Positions 9,585-20,634 of a DNA stretch of 34,708 nucleotides are shown in pieces. The DNA is from DATIXD01 sp035518875 (lineage in GTDB: Bacteria > Pseudomonadota > Gammaproteobacteria > Methylococcales > Methylococcaceae). Below the pieces are notes generated by a model. It had not been told where the DNA came from, did no database searches, and was given only the letters and a program-made list of their open reading frames with translations. The position numbers and the translations under genes are program-made. Each line of letters starts with the position of its first letter. The first letter of the stretch is position 1. The stretch covers positions 1-34,708 of the forward strand of contig DATIXD010000193.1 of assembly GCA_035518875.1 (NCBI GenBank), read 5' to 3'.

Positions 9585-9661
9585 AAGCGCGTTCTCTACA
9601 TGTATTGCGAGGGAGGCGAAGGATTAAGCGCAAGCTTCTCGGGTTGCGCCAATCCAATTCT

Positions 9662-9695
9662 AAAAACAGGGAAGCATCGCTTTAGCGAATGCTTC
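9662..9695 (-). terminator. Hairpin with T-tract between edd and eda
   Basis: Read on the minus strand, GAAGCAT pairs with ATGCTTC (9689-9695 with 9671-9677). An inner CGC/GCG pairs across a TAAA loop, leaving one bulged base at 9688. The stem starts inside the edd stop codon and is followed within four bases by TTTTT (9666-9662). This is the form of a rho-independent terminator. It could be a true end for edd or a partial attenuator that sets the edd:eda ratio. Confidence 0.65.
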
Positions 9696-11514
9696 AGTCG
9701 TCGAAATTGAACGTGAAGGCGCCGCGTTCGGCGGTATCCGCCAACTGGCGGAAGCCGCTGAACAGCTCGCGGCCGACGCCGAATTGGTTGCTGGAGATAT
9801 CCGCCGTCGCTAGTTCGCGGAGTTCCCAACGATCGGTCGGAACCTCGGCTTCCAACCGACCGTTCGCGGCGTCCAGCAGGATGGTGTCGCCGTCGCGTAG
9901 CAGATTCAGCGGGCCGCCCATCGCGCATTCGGGCGTGATATGGATCGCGGCCGGCACTTTGCCGGAAGCGCCGGACATCCGGCCGTCGGTGACTAAAGCC
10001 ACGTGGAAGCCACGGTCTTGGAGGATGGTGAGCGTGGGCGTGAGCTGGTGCAGCTCGGGCATGCCGTTGGCGCGTGGCCCCTGAAAGCGGATGATGGCGA
10101 CGAAATCCTGCTCCAGTTCGCCCCGTTTGAAGGCGTCGAGCAGGTCTTCCTGATGATCGAAGATAAGGGCGGGGGCGCGCACCACCCGATGTTCTGGCGC
10201 CACGGCCGACACCTTGATGACGCCGCGTCCCAAATTGCCGGTGAGCAAACGCAGGCCGCCATCCGGGCTGAACGGCGCTTTGACCGGGGCGAGCACGGAA
10301 AGATCGTGACTGATTTCGCACGCCGGGCGCCACACCAGTTGACCGTCGTCGAGCCAAGGCTCTTCCGCCCAGCGGCGCATGCCTTCGCCAAGTATGGTTT
10401 GCACGTCTTCGTGGAGAAGGCCTGCATCGAGCAATTCCCGGATCAAAAAGCCCATGCCGCCGGCTGCGTGGAAATGATTCACGTCCGCCTTGCCGTTGGG
10501 ATATACGCGGGCCAACAAAGGCACGATCGCCGAGAGATCGTTGAAGTCGTCCCAGTTGATCTCGATGCCTGCGGCCCGGGCTATGGCGACCAGGTGGATG
10601 GTGTGGTTGGTTGAGCCGCCCGTTGCCAGCAGGCCGACGATGCCGTTAACCACGGCCCGTTCATCCACGATGTCGCACAAAGTTGGGGAAGACTCTTGCT
10701 GGCTGAGCGCCACCGCCTGACGGGTGGCGGCGCGGGTCAGGGCTTCGCGGAGCTTGGTGCCCGGGTTCACGAACGATGAGCCCGGCAGTTGTAGGCCCAT
10801 GATTTCTAATAGCATCTGGTTGCTGTTGGCGGTGCCGTAGAACGTACACGTGCCGGCGTCATGGTAAGACGCCATTTCGGATTCGAGCAGGGCATCACGG
10901 TCGACCTTACCTTCAGTGAACAGCTGCCGCACCTTGGCCTTCTCGGCGTTCGACAGACCGGAGAGCATCGGGCCCGCAGGCACAAAGATGCCCGGCAAAT
11001 GGCCGAAGCGCAGCGCGCCGATCAACAGGCCCGGCACGATCTTGTCGCAGATGCCGAGGTACAGGTTCGCATCGAACACATGGTGCGAAAGCGCTACCGC
11101 GGTGGACAGTGCGATGACGTCTCGCGAGAACAGGGAGAGTTCCATTCCTTTTTGACCTTGCGTCACCCCGTCGCACATCGCCGGAACGCCGCCTGCGACT
11201 TGGGCGGTCGCACCCGACGCGCGTGCTTCGGCCTTGATGATCTCCGGGAAGCGCTCATAGGGTTGGTGAGCCGACAGCATATCGTTGTAAGCGGTCACGA
11301 TTCCGATATTCGGCGCCACGGCGGCTTTCAAAACCAGTTTTTCGTGCTTCGGCATGGCGGCGTAGGCATGTGCCACGTTGGTGCAGGAAATGCGGTCGCG
11401 CTCGACGCCACGTTGCCGCGCGTTTTGCATACCTGCAAGATAGGCCTTTCGCCGGGTGCTGCTGCGGTTGCGAATACGGTCGGTGACGGCGAGCAGTGTG
11501 GGGTGCAGGGACAT
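9694..11514 (-). CDS. edd: 6-Phosphogluconate dehydratase (Entner-Doudoroff)
   Basis: A 606-residue member of the IlvD/Edd dehydratase family, matching E. coli Edd in length (603). It dehydrates 6-phosphogluconate to KDPG and needs a [4Fe-4S] cluster. Recognisable segments include MPKHEKLVLKAAVAPNIGIV and TAYNDMLSAHQPYERFPE near the N-terminus, GGVPAMCDGVTQGQ and LYLGICDKIVPG with the cluster cysteines, and VTDGRMSGASGKVPAAIHI near the C-terminus. The Edd-type N-terminal extension (LHPTLLAVTDRIRNRS) separates it from IlvD. Its ATG at 11514 lies about 87 bases downstream of the start point predicted from a good promoter. gnd at 32336 draws on the same substrate, so the cell can split 6-phosphogluconate between two routes. 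Confidence 0.96.
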   Translation of the reverse strand: MSLHPTLLAVTDRIRNRSSTRRKAYLAGMQNARQRGVERDRISCTNVAHAYAAMPKHEKLVLKAAVAPNIGIVTAYNDMLSAHQPYERFPEIIKAEARASGATAQVAGGVPAMCDGVTQGQKGMELSLFSRDVIALSTAVALSHHVFDANLYLGICDKIVPGLLIGALRFGHLPGIFVPAGPMLSGLSNAEKAKVRQLFTEGKVDRDALLESEMASYHDAGTCTFYGTANSNQMLLEIMGLQLPGSSFVNPGTKLREALTRAATRQAVALSQQESSPTLCDIVDERAVVNGIVGLLATGGSTNHTIHLVAIARAAGIEINWDDFNDLSAIVPLLARVYPNGKADVNHFHAAGGMGFLIRELLDAGLLHEDVQTILGEGMRRWAEEPWLDDGQLVWRPACEISHDLSVLAPVKAPFSPDGGLRLLTGNLGRGVIKVSAVAPEHRVVRAPALIFDHQEDLLDAFKRGELEQDFVAIIRFQGPRANGMPELHQLTPTLTILQDRGFHVALVTDGRMSGASGKVPAAIHITPECAMGGPLNLLRDGDTILLDAANGRLEAEVPTDRWELRELATADISSNQFGVGRELFSGFRQLADTAERGAFTFNFDD

Positions 11515-11936
11515 ACGATCTCAACTGATTTGGGGGTTTTTTTGACTTGGCGGCTACGCCAGCGGTAGACAGGAGGATACCCTGCAACGGCGTTTAATTC
11601 TGGCGACATTTAATCCGAGACGAAAAAGGGTGTCAAGAAACGCGCCCGGTCGTCGCCCGTTCGCACCGGCTTAGTGCGCTACGATCGGCGCGAAGTCCGC
11701 CCCCAGTCCTTTCCGATCGAAAAATGAATTTGATCGCTGCGCATCGCCTTGTTTTCGTAGCGCTAACGCTTGGTGATGCGGCCTTTGGCGTCGGCGACTT
11801 CATGAGAGAAAATATTCGAATAGGTTTTCTTATCCGTTTTGCGGCGGCGCGACGGTTAAGACTGAACGCCGGTTCAAATCATCCTGCCCGGCGATTCCGC
11901 CGCGTAAGTCCTGAATGCCCGAATTGCCCGGGTCAT
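11515..11936. other. Intergenic stretch between metH and edd
   Basis: The 422 bases carry the edd promoter and leader at the edd end. Beyond the metH stop I see no T-tract terminator. A frame running from here into metH on the plus strand is an antisense shadow. The centre (11640-11880) shows nothing I can name. Confidence 0.6.
11608..11636 (-). promoter_or_regulatory. Predicted sigma70 promoter of edd
   Basis: On the minus strand a perfect -35 TTGACA (11636-11631) is spaced 17 bases from TTAAAT (11613-11608), a 4/6 match to the -10 consensus. The start point would fall near 11601, giving an untranslated leader of about 87 bases. The leader contains a small hairpin, TGGCG-TAGC-CGCCA, at 11561-11548. 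It is placed correctly for edd and for no other gene. Confidence 0.65.
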
Positions 11937-15638
<3,702 letters not shown>

Positions 15639-15680
15639 TTCGGGTTTTCAGTCTAAAGGCGCTTGGGGCCGGGTTACAGT

Positions 15681-15720
15681 GCGGTTTATTCTAGTGAGTT
15701 CTGCCGCTTCAATAAACCGC
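15681..15720. promoter_or_regulatory. Perfect 10-bp inverted repeat upstream of metH
   Basis: gcggtttatt (15681-15690) and aataaaccgc (15711-15720) are exact reverse complements separated by 20 bases. Their centres are 30 bases, about three helical turns, apart. On the minus strand a possible -10 TAGAAT (15694-15689) with a poor -35 TTTATT lies inside the repeat, so a bound dimer could block or activate the metH promoter. It could also act as an RNA stem in the leader. It does not match the MetR TGAA-N5-TTCA site. Confidence 0.5.
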
Positions 15721-15883
15721 GATGAGGCTTGGGGTGTTATCGGACGGACAATCCGGCTCTTTCTTGCCATTGCAAGTCGAATAGTGTCAAAATCCGGCCA
15801 GGGTTGAACCCACTGCGGCTTGTGATGCTGGATATCGAGGGAAGGGGAACGTCTAAAACGACAACATGTCTGAGGAGAGTGCC

Positions 15884-16279
15884 ATGAGATTTCGAATGAT
15901 TCGGGCAATCGGCTTGTTTTTGCTGCTGGGCTCTTTCAGCGCGATGGTCGGGGCGGAGGTGAGGCTTAAGGACAATAGCGAAATCTTGGGAAAGTGGCTG
16001 CTGACATCGGTGGCACCGGGGTTGGACAAGCCCAAGATTCCCGAAAACAGGACGTGGGAGTTCCGCGCCGACGGGGTTGTCGTCACCTCGGGATACAATC
16101 GGCATTTCGGTGGAGAAGACACCCAGCAATTCAGATATCAGGTCGCCAATGGCATAATCCAAGCGGAATTTCCCGGTCGACCCGGCAAGACGCTGGATTA
16201 CAAGGTGTATGAGAAATCCGGAGACACCATGATTTTGCAAGGTGGCTTGGAAGGTTTTTACTTTTTTACAAGAAAATAA
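15884..16279 (+). CDS. Small exported protein, function unknown
   Basis: I start it at ATG 15884 because GAGGAGAG lies at 15872-15879; an in-frame ATG 18 bases earlier has no such site. The product is 131 residues. It opens with a clear signal peptide (MRFRMIRAIGLFLLLGSFSA, cut probably after the following MVGA), so the mature form of about 105 residues is periplasmic. The mature part alternates polar and hydrophobic residues with ILGKWLLTSVAP, TWEFRADGVVVTSGYN and DTMILQGGLEGFYFF. This pattern suggests a small beta-barrel of the lipocalin-like type, but that is only an impression. It heads three small envelope genes and is divergent from metH. Confidence 0.8.
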   Translation: MRFRMIRAIGLFLLLGSFSAMVGAEVRLKDNSEILGKWLLTSVAPGLDKPKIPENRTWEFRADGVVVTSGYNRHFGGEDTQQFRYQVANGIIQAEFPGRPGKTLDYKVYEKSGDTMILQGGLEGFYFFTRK

Positions 16280-16297
16280 TTACAAACGAGGTTACTC

Positions 16298-16723
16298 ATG
16301 AACAAGTATTTTACCCTGGACAAAGATGACAAAACCCTCTGGCTGGGTATTTTGGCAGTCAGCGCCATCGCGATCGTGATATTTTCCTTGTTCCATGCCA
16401 CTTCGCCGCTGTTTTACTTAACGAAAATCCTCGTCGCTATTTTTGAGATGTTTTTGCCGGGGTACGTGATTATGAAGCTGTTTCTCGACCGCTTCCAAGT
16501 TACCGACAACCGAGTTGTGGATAGGGCAATCTTGTCGGTCGGTCTCTCCATGGTCACCGTGCAGGTAATTTATTTTCTATCGACATATTTGCGTACGTAC
16601 GCCTTTAATGTCGACGAGGATGTGATCAGCAGCAACGCGATCGCCATCGTTCTGGTCTTTTTGGTCATCGGCGCCGCTTTTGGCGCCAAATTCTATTTGA
16701 ACAAGAAAAAAGGCGTCGTCTGA
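16298..16723 (+). CDS. Small integral membrane protein (possibly DUF1616-like)
   Basis: The 141-residue protein has four hydrophobic stretches, at about residues 14-32, 40-60, 78-97 and 112-131. The second ends in FEMFLPGYVIMKLFL and the third begins DRAILSVGLSMVTVQVIYFL. A proline-glycine turn in the second helix and a DRxxLSxGLS start to the third recall DUF1616 membrane proteins, but the similarity is from memory and short. A basic tail (KFYLNKKKGVV) suggests a cytoplasmic C-terminus. It begins 18 bases after the exported protein, so the two are probably co-transcribed. The function is unknown. Confidence 0.75.
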   Translation: MNKYFTLDKDDKTLWLGILAVSAIAIVIFSLFHATSPLFYLTKILVAIFEMFLPGYVIMKLFLDRFQVTDNRVVDRAILSVGLSMVTVQVIYFLSTYLRTYAFNVDEDVISSNAIAIVLVFLVIGAAFGAKFYLNKKKGVV

Positions 16724-16753
16724 TTCCTGTCAGGCTTGCAGCAAGCAGCCATT

Positions 16754-16972
16754 ATGAGTCAACAACAACAGCCCAAGAGCCCAACGCTGCTGCAGGTGAT
16801 CGGCAGCGTTTTGGCCGCTGCGTTCGGTGTGCAAAGTAACCGTAACCGTGAGCGTGACTTCCAAACGGGTTCCTGGAAAGCCTATCTTATTGTGGGCGTC
16901 ATCGGCACGGTCTTTTTCATCCTGATTGTATACGGAATCGTGAAGTTGGTCCTCAGCTCCGCTGGCGTTTAA
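16754..16972 (+). CDS. DUF2970 small membrane protein
   Basis: The 72-residue protein matches the DUF2970 pattern: a short polar start, then LQVIGSVLAAAFGVQSNRNR and ERDFQTGSW, then one transmembrane helix (about residues 45-68). I prefer ATG 16754; an in-frame TTG 18 bases upstream would add MQQAAI and neither has a strong ribosome site. Proteins of this family are widespread in beta- and gammaproteobacteria and have no known role. It follows the preceding membrane protein by 30 bases and is probably in the same transcript. Confidence 0.85.
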   Translation: MSQQQQPKSPTLLQVIGSVLAAAFGVQSNRNRERDFQTGSWKAYLIVGVIGTVFFILIVYGIVKLVLSSAGV

Positions 16973-17106
16973 AGACATATCCGTTAGCTTGAACGTATCC
17001 AAGCGCGGAGTTTTCACCCATCGCCGCTCGATTTAAACCACCTGGCATTCCCGGGTTCATTTTTCCGGGCGACCTTGTGATCTGCATACCCATCGACTAC
17101 CCGATG

Positions 17107-17135
17107 TCACGCTCCCGGCGAAGATGGGAGCGTGA
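17107..17135. repeat. Perfect 10-bp stem hairpin
   Basis: TCACGCTCCC (17107-17116) pairs exactly with GGGAGCGTGA (17126-17135) around a 9-base loop. There is no T-run on either side in either orientation, so it is not a classical intrinsic terminator. It lies between the DUF2970 gene and pmbA. It could be a transcript-end stabiliser, a protein site or a dispersed element. Confidence 0.6.
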
Positions 17136-17295
17136 ATGATCCTGGTCGTGCTCGACGGCAAGTCGCGGGGATGTAGGTAGCCGTTCTGCCTTGAATTCAG
17201 GGTGGTGATCAGGTTTTCGCTAATTGATATGGCTTTCTGACCGAGAATTCCGGCACAATGTTTTAGTTTGGAATAACCAAAGACGAGGTGAGTCA

Positions 17296-18648
17296 GTGTC
17301 TAGTGCGGCGCAAATACCAAGCGAGGACCAAGAACTTGCGCGGCTGACGAGCTTGGTCGCCGAAGTTATCGATGAAGCCGCAAGGCAGGGGGCGAGTGCG
17401 GCGGAGGCCGGATTGAGCATGGATCAGGGCTTATCGGTCGGCGTGCGTCTGGGCGAGGTGGAGACCATCGAGCACCATCGTAGCCAGGGTTTGGGTGTGA
17501 CGGTCTATTTCGGCCAGCGCAAAGGCTCGGCCAGCACCACCGACCTGCGGACGGAGGCTCTGCGCGAAACCGTAGCCGCCGCCTGTCGCATCGCCCAGTA
17601 TGCAGCGGAAGATGAATTCGCCGGATTGCCGGATGCGGAACTCTTGGCCAAGGAGTTTCCTGACCTGGATCTATATCATCCTTGGGCGCTGGACGTCGAA
17701 CCGGCGATTGCCTTGGCGCTGGAATGTGAAAACGCGGCCCGCGGTTTTCACCCCGCCATTACCAATTCGGAAGGTGCTAGCCTGAATACCTACCAGGGTT
17801 TGCGCGTGTTGGGCAATAGCCTTGGTTTCTTGCATGGGTATCCCAGCAGCCGCCACAGTTTGAGTTGTTCGGTGATCGGGCAGAGCGGCGATAGCATGCA
17901 AAGGGACGATTGGTGGACGGTCGCACGCGATGCGGGCGATCTTGAATCGGCCGTTCAGGTCGGGCGGAAAGCGGCGGAGCGCACGGTACGGCGGCTGGGC
18001 GCCCGTACCTTGAGCACCCGACAGTGTCCGGTGCTATTCGCCGCCGATGTGGCCGGAGGTTTGCTGGGACATTTCATCGGGGCGATTCGGGGCGGCAATC
18101 TTTATCGCAAATCCTCGTTTTTGCTGGATTGTCTGGGTAAGCCGGTGTTTCCCGCCTTCATCCATCTCCATGAACAGCCGCACTTGCGAAAGGCCTTGGG
18201 AAGCGCACCTTACGACAGCGAGGGGGTGGCTACCCGTCCTCGTGATCTGGTCAAGGACGGCATCCTGCAGTCCTATGTGCTCAGCACCTATTCTGCCCGC
18301 AAGCTTGGACTGCAAACAACCGGCAATGCTGGCGGCGTACACAACCTGATTCTCGACCCCGGCGAACTTGACTTGGCGGCCTTGCTCAAGAAAATGGGGA
18401 AGGGTCTCTGGGTCACCGAACTCATGGGACAGGGCGTGAACCTGGTGACTGGGGATTACTCGCGCGGGGCCTCGGGTTTTTGGGTCGAAAACGGCGAGAT
18501 TCAGGATCCGGTCGAGGAAATCACCATCGCCGGCAATCTGCGCGACATGTATCTGAAAATTCTTGCGGTCGGCAATGATGTGGATTTGCGCGGCAATACC
18601 CGAACCGGCTCGATTTTGGTCGAGGAAATGACGGTCGCGGGGAACTAG
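17296..18648 (+). CDS. pmbA: Metalloprotease PmbA/TldE
   Basis: From GTG 17296 the product is 450 residues, the same length as E. coli PmbA. A good GAGGTGAG ribosome site sits just before this GTG, and the residues encoded upstream (from a TTG at 17224) are not family-like. The family landmarks are GVRLGEVETIEHHRSQGLGV, the N-terminal domain, and NAGGVHNLILDPGELDLAAL and GMGKGLWV-like KMGKGLWVTELMGQGVNL in the C-terminal half. TldE lacks the zinc site of its partner TldD; the TldD/TldE heterodimer degrades unfolded peptides and matures peptide natural products and CcdA. tldD is not in the window. The next gene starts 10 bases downstream. Confidence 0.95.
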   Translation: MSSAAQIPSEDQELARLTSLVAEVIDEAARQGASAAEAGLSMDQGLSVGVRLGEVETIEHHRSQGLGVTVYFGQRKGSASTTDLRTEALRETVAAACRIAQYAAEDEFAGLPDAELLAKEFPDLDLYHPWALDVEPAIALALECENAARGFHPAITNSEGASLNTYQGLRVLGNSLGFLHGYPSSRHSLSCSVIGQSGDSMQRDDWWTVARDAGDLESAVQVGRKAAERTVRRLGARTLSTRQCPVLFAADVAGGLLGHFIGAIRGGNLYRKSSFLLDCLGKPVFPAFIHLHEQPHLRKALGSAPYDSEGVATRPRDLVKDGILQSYVLSTYSARKLGLQTTGNAGGVHNLILDPGELDLAALLKKMGKGLWVTELMGQGVNLVTGDYSRGASGFWVENGEIQDPVEEITIAGNLRDMYLKILAVGNDVDLRGNTRTGSILVEEMTVAGN

Positions 18649-18658
18649 GGGGAATCAT

Positions 18659-19672
18659 ATGAATAACCGATCGAAGCTTCGTTGGGGCATACTCGGCGCG
18701 GCGCGCGTCAACGAACGACTGCTTCCCGCCATCGTCGAAGGGGCGAATGCCGAACTGGTCGCCATTGCCAGCCGTCGCACCGGCGCCGCCGCGGAAACGC
18801 TGGTGAAATACGCCCCAGCGCAACAGGGGGTGCGGACGTATGACCATCTCGATGCGCTGCTTGACGATGCGCAAGTCGAAGCCGTATACCTGCCGTTGGC
18901 CAATCACGAACACGCGCAATGGACATTGCGTGCCATCGAACGGGGAAAACACGTGCTGTGCGAAAAGCCGATGGCGCTGACCGTGGCGGATATAGAAGCC
19001 ATCGAAGCCGCGGCGCGCCTACACAAGGTGGTCGTGATGGAAGGGTTCATGTACCGCTTCCACCCCCAACATGCGCGGGTGCTGGAACTGATACACTCCG
19101 GCTTGATCGGCGAGGTCCGCTCCGTGCGTGCCAGTTATTCATTCATGATGCGCCCGGCGCGGATGTATCGCCTGGCGGAAAGCGTCGAACGCGGCGGCGG
19201 TGCAATGTGGGACATCGGCCCTTACGCCATTCACTCGGCGCGGCTTTGTCTCGACGAACCGCCGCTCGCGGTGACGGCTATGGCCAAGTATGTCGAGTCC
19301 GGCGCGGACATCTCGACCAGCGGCGTGTTGGATTTCGGCGAAGGGAAGCGCGCACATTTCGATGTCAGTTTCGAACGGGCGCGGCGGTCGGAATACGAAG
19401 TCACGGGTACACTGGGCGGGGTGAAATGCCACACCGTCTGGCAGCTGCCCGGCGATGTCCCGGTAATTTCGTGGTGGACGGAAGACGGGCGCTGCTGTAC
19501 GGAGCAGTTGCCTGCAGCCAATCATTTCAGACTGGAAATCGAGCATTTCAGTGAATGCGTGCTGAAGGGACAGGCGCCGCTGCTTTCACTGGAGGATGCC
19601 AAAACCAATTGCAGGACGATCGTGGCCGCATTGCAATCTGCCGCTGAAGGGCGGACGATAAGGTTGATCTAG
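18659..19672 (+). CDS. Gfo/Idh/MocA family NAD(P)-dependent oxidoreductase
   Basis: A 337-residue enzyme. The N-terminal Rossmann fold opens with LRWGILGAARVNERLLPAI, whose glycine loop is GILGAA. E102-K103-P104 (CEKPMALT) is the family's lysine motif that stabilises the nicotinamide and catalysis. The C-terminal domain shows EGFMYRFHPQHARVLELI and the metal-free active site segment GGGAMWDIGPYAIHSARL with Asp and His. The substrate, probably a sugar or polyol, cannot be told from sequence; glucose-fructose oxidoreductase-like and 1,5-anhydro-D-fructose reductase-like enzymes share this layout. No twin-arginine signal is present, so it is cytoplasmic. A Shine-Dalgarno AGGGGGA overlaps the pmbA stop, so it is likely co-transcribed with pmbA. 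Confidence 0.92.
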   Translation: MNNRSKLRWGILGAARVNERLLPAIVEGANAELVAIASRRTGAAAETLVKYAPAQQGVRTYDHLDALLDDAQVEAVYLPLANHEHAQWTLRAIERGKHVLCEKPMALTVADIEAIEAAARLHKVVVMEGFMYRFHPQHARVLELIHSGLIGEVRSVRASYSFMMRPARMYRLAESVERGGGAMWDIGPYAIHSARLCLDEPPLAVTAMAKYVESGADISTSGVLDFGEGKRAHFDVSFERARRSEYEVTGTLGGVKCHTVWQLPGDVPVISWWTEDGRCCTEQLPAANHFRLEIEHFSECVLKGQAPLLSLEDAKTNCRTIVAALQSAAEGRTIRLI

Positions 19673-20010
19673 AAACGCGCTGTGTTCAGGCGGCATGTTG
19701 AACCCGCCGATTGGCGCGGCTTTCCAGTCGGCGGCTTTATCGATGAACGCCACGCCAGGCAGGTCATTAAGAATTCCATCAACATTACAACTGAACATAG
19801 CGTAGAAACGGCTGAATCCTCCGGTCCGGTTTGGCTAGAAACGGAATGGGAAAGTGGAGATTGAGATGTGAAAGAACCGCCTTACAAGAACATCATGTCA
19901 CGGTTCGGCAGCCTACGCAGCGTGCCGGGTTGAACTTGAATCATTGCATTATCTGATTGGAATTCCCGGCGATCAGAACAACGAATCTTAGTGGGCGGCG
20001 AGGCTGAATC
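19673..20010. other. Intergenic stretch between oxidoreductase and DUF1294 gene
   Basis: The 338 bases contain only a short open frame (19682-19864) that lacks a ribosome site and any family feature, so I do not call it. No terminator with a T-run follows the oxidoreductase. I found no promoter I would defend. Confidence 0.55.
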
Positions 20011-20634
20011 ATGTCGGCGTCGGATAAAGGTAAGCTCGTGTTGTGGCGCGATGACAAAGGGTTTGGCTTCGTGCGTCCGGAAACTGGCGATAAGGACTTT
20101 TTCATTCATATCAGCGCGTTCAAGAAAGGGATGATTCGCCGACCTCAAGTGGGCGATATCATTCATTTTCAAGCTTCGCCCGACGCGCCTGAGCAGCGCC
20201 GTATCGCGCATGCCGAAATAGAAGGCGTTGGTAGCGATCAAACGGATGCGGGCGGACGCAAAAGCGAGGCCCGGCTTCATCCCATTTTCCTGAAGACATT
20301 AGCCGCCTTACCGATTTTGCTGTCATTCCACCTGGTGTGGACAACAGCTAATCCGATTCCTCTAGTTTCCTATGTTTTCATGAGCGTCTTGACCGTTCTC
20401 TATTATGGGGTCGACAAAAAACATGCCTTAATCGACCGTTGGAGGGTGCCGGAAGTTTATTTGCACTGCTTTGAGATGATGGGCGGCTGGCCCGGAGCGT
20501 TACTGGCGCAAACGGAGTTTCACCATAAAACCAGGAAGAGCCACTATCAGCACATTTTCTGGGGCATCGTCATTTTGCATGGCTTGGGCTGGTTGCTCTT
20601 TTTGTACGCCGAGTTTTTACTTAATTCGAATTGA
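20011..20634 (+). CDS. Cold-shock domain plus DUF1294 membrane protein
   Basis: The 207-residue protein fuses two parts. Residues 5-70 form a cold-shock-like OB fold: GKLVLWRDDKGFGFVRPE and DFFIHISAFKK carry the RNP1- and RNP2-like aromatic residues. Residues about 90-205 are a DUF1294 membrane domain with hydrophobic helices, including YYGVDKKHALIDRWRVPE, LHCFEMMGGWPGALLAQ and HKTRKSHYQHIFWG. This architecture is common in Proteobacteria. It suggests nucleic-acid binding tethered at the inner membrane, but no function is established. Its 3' end overlaps the convergent lytic transglycosylase gene by 18 bases. Confidence 0.92.
   Translation: MSASDKGKLVLWRDDKGFGFVRPETGDKDFFIHISAFKKGMIRRPQVGDIIHFQASPDAPEQRRIAHAEIEGVGSDQTDAGGRKSEARLHPIFLKTLAALPILLSFHLVWTTANPIPLVSYVFMSVLTVLYYGVDKKHALIDRWRVPEVYLHCFEMMGGWPGALLAQTEFHHKTRKSHYQHIFWGIVILHGLGWLLFLYAEFLLNSN

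Noticed and set aside
15639..15883. Cobalamin or S-adenosylhomocysteine riboswitch ahead of metH
   Set aside because: I looked for the conserved B12-box and the SAH riboswitch core on the minus strand and did not find them; only the inverted repeat stands out.
17224..17295. Longer pmbA start at TTG 17224
   Set aside because: There is no ribosome site, and the added residues are not family-like. GTG 17296 has GAGGTGAG ahead of it and gives the exact family length.
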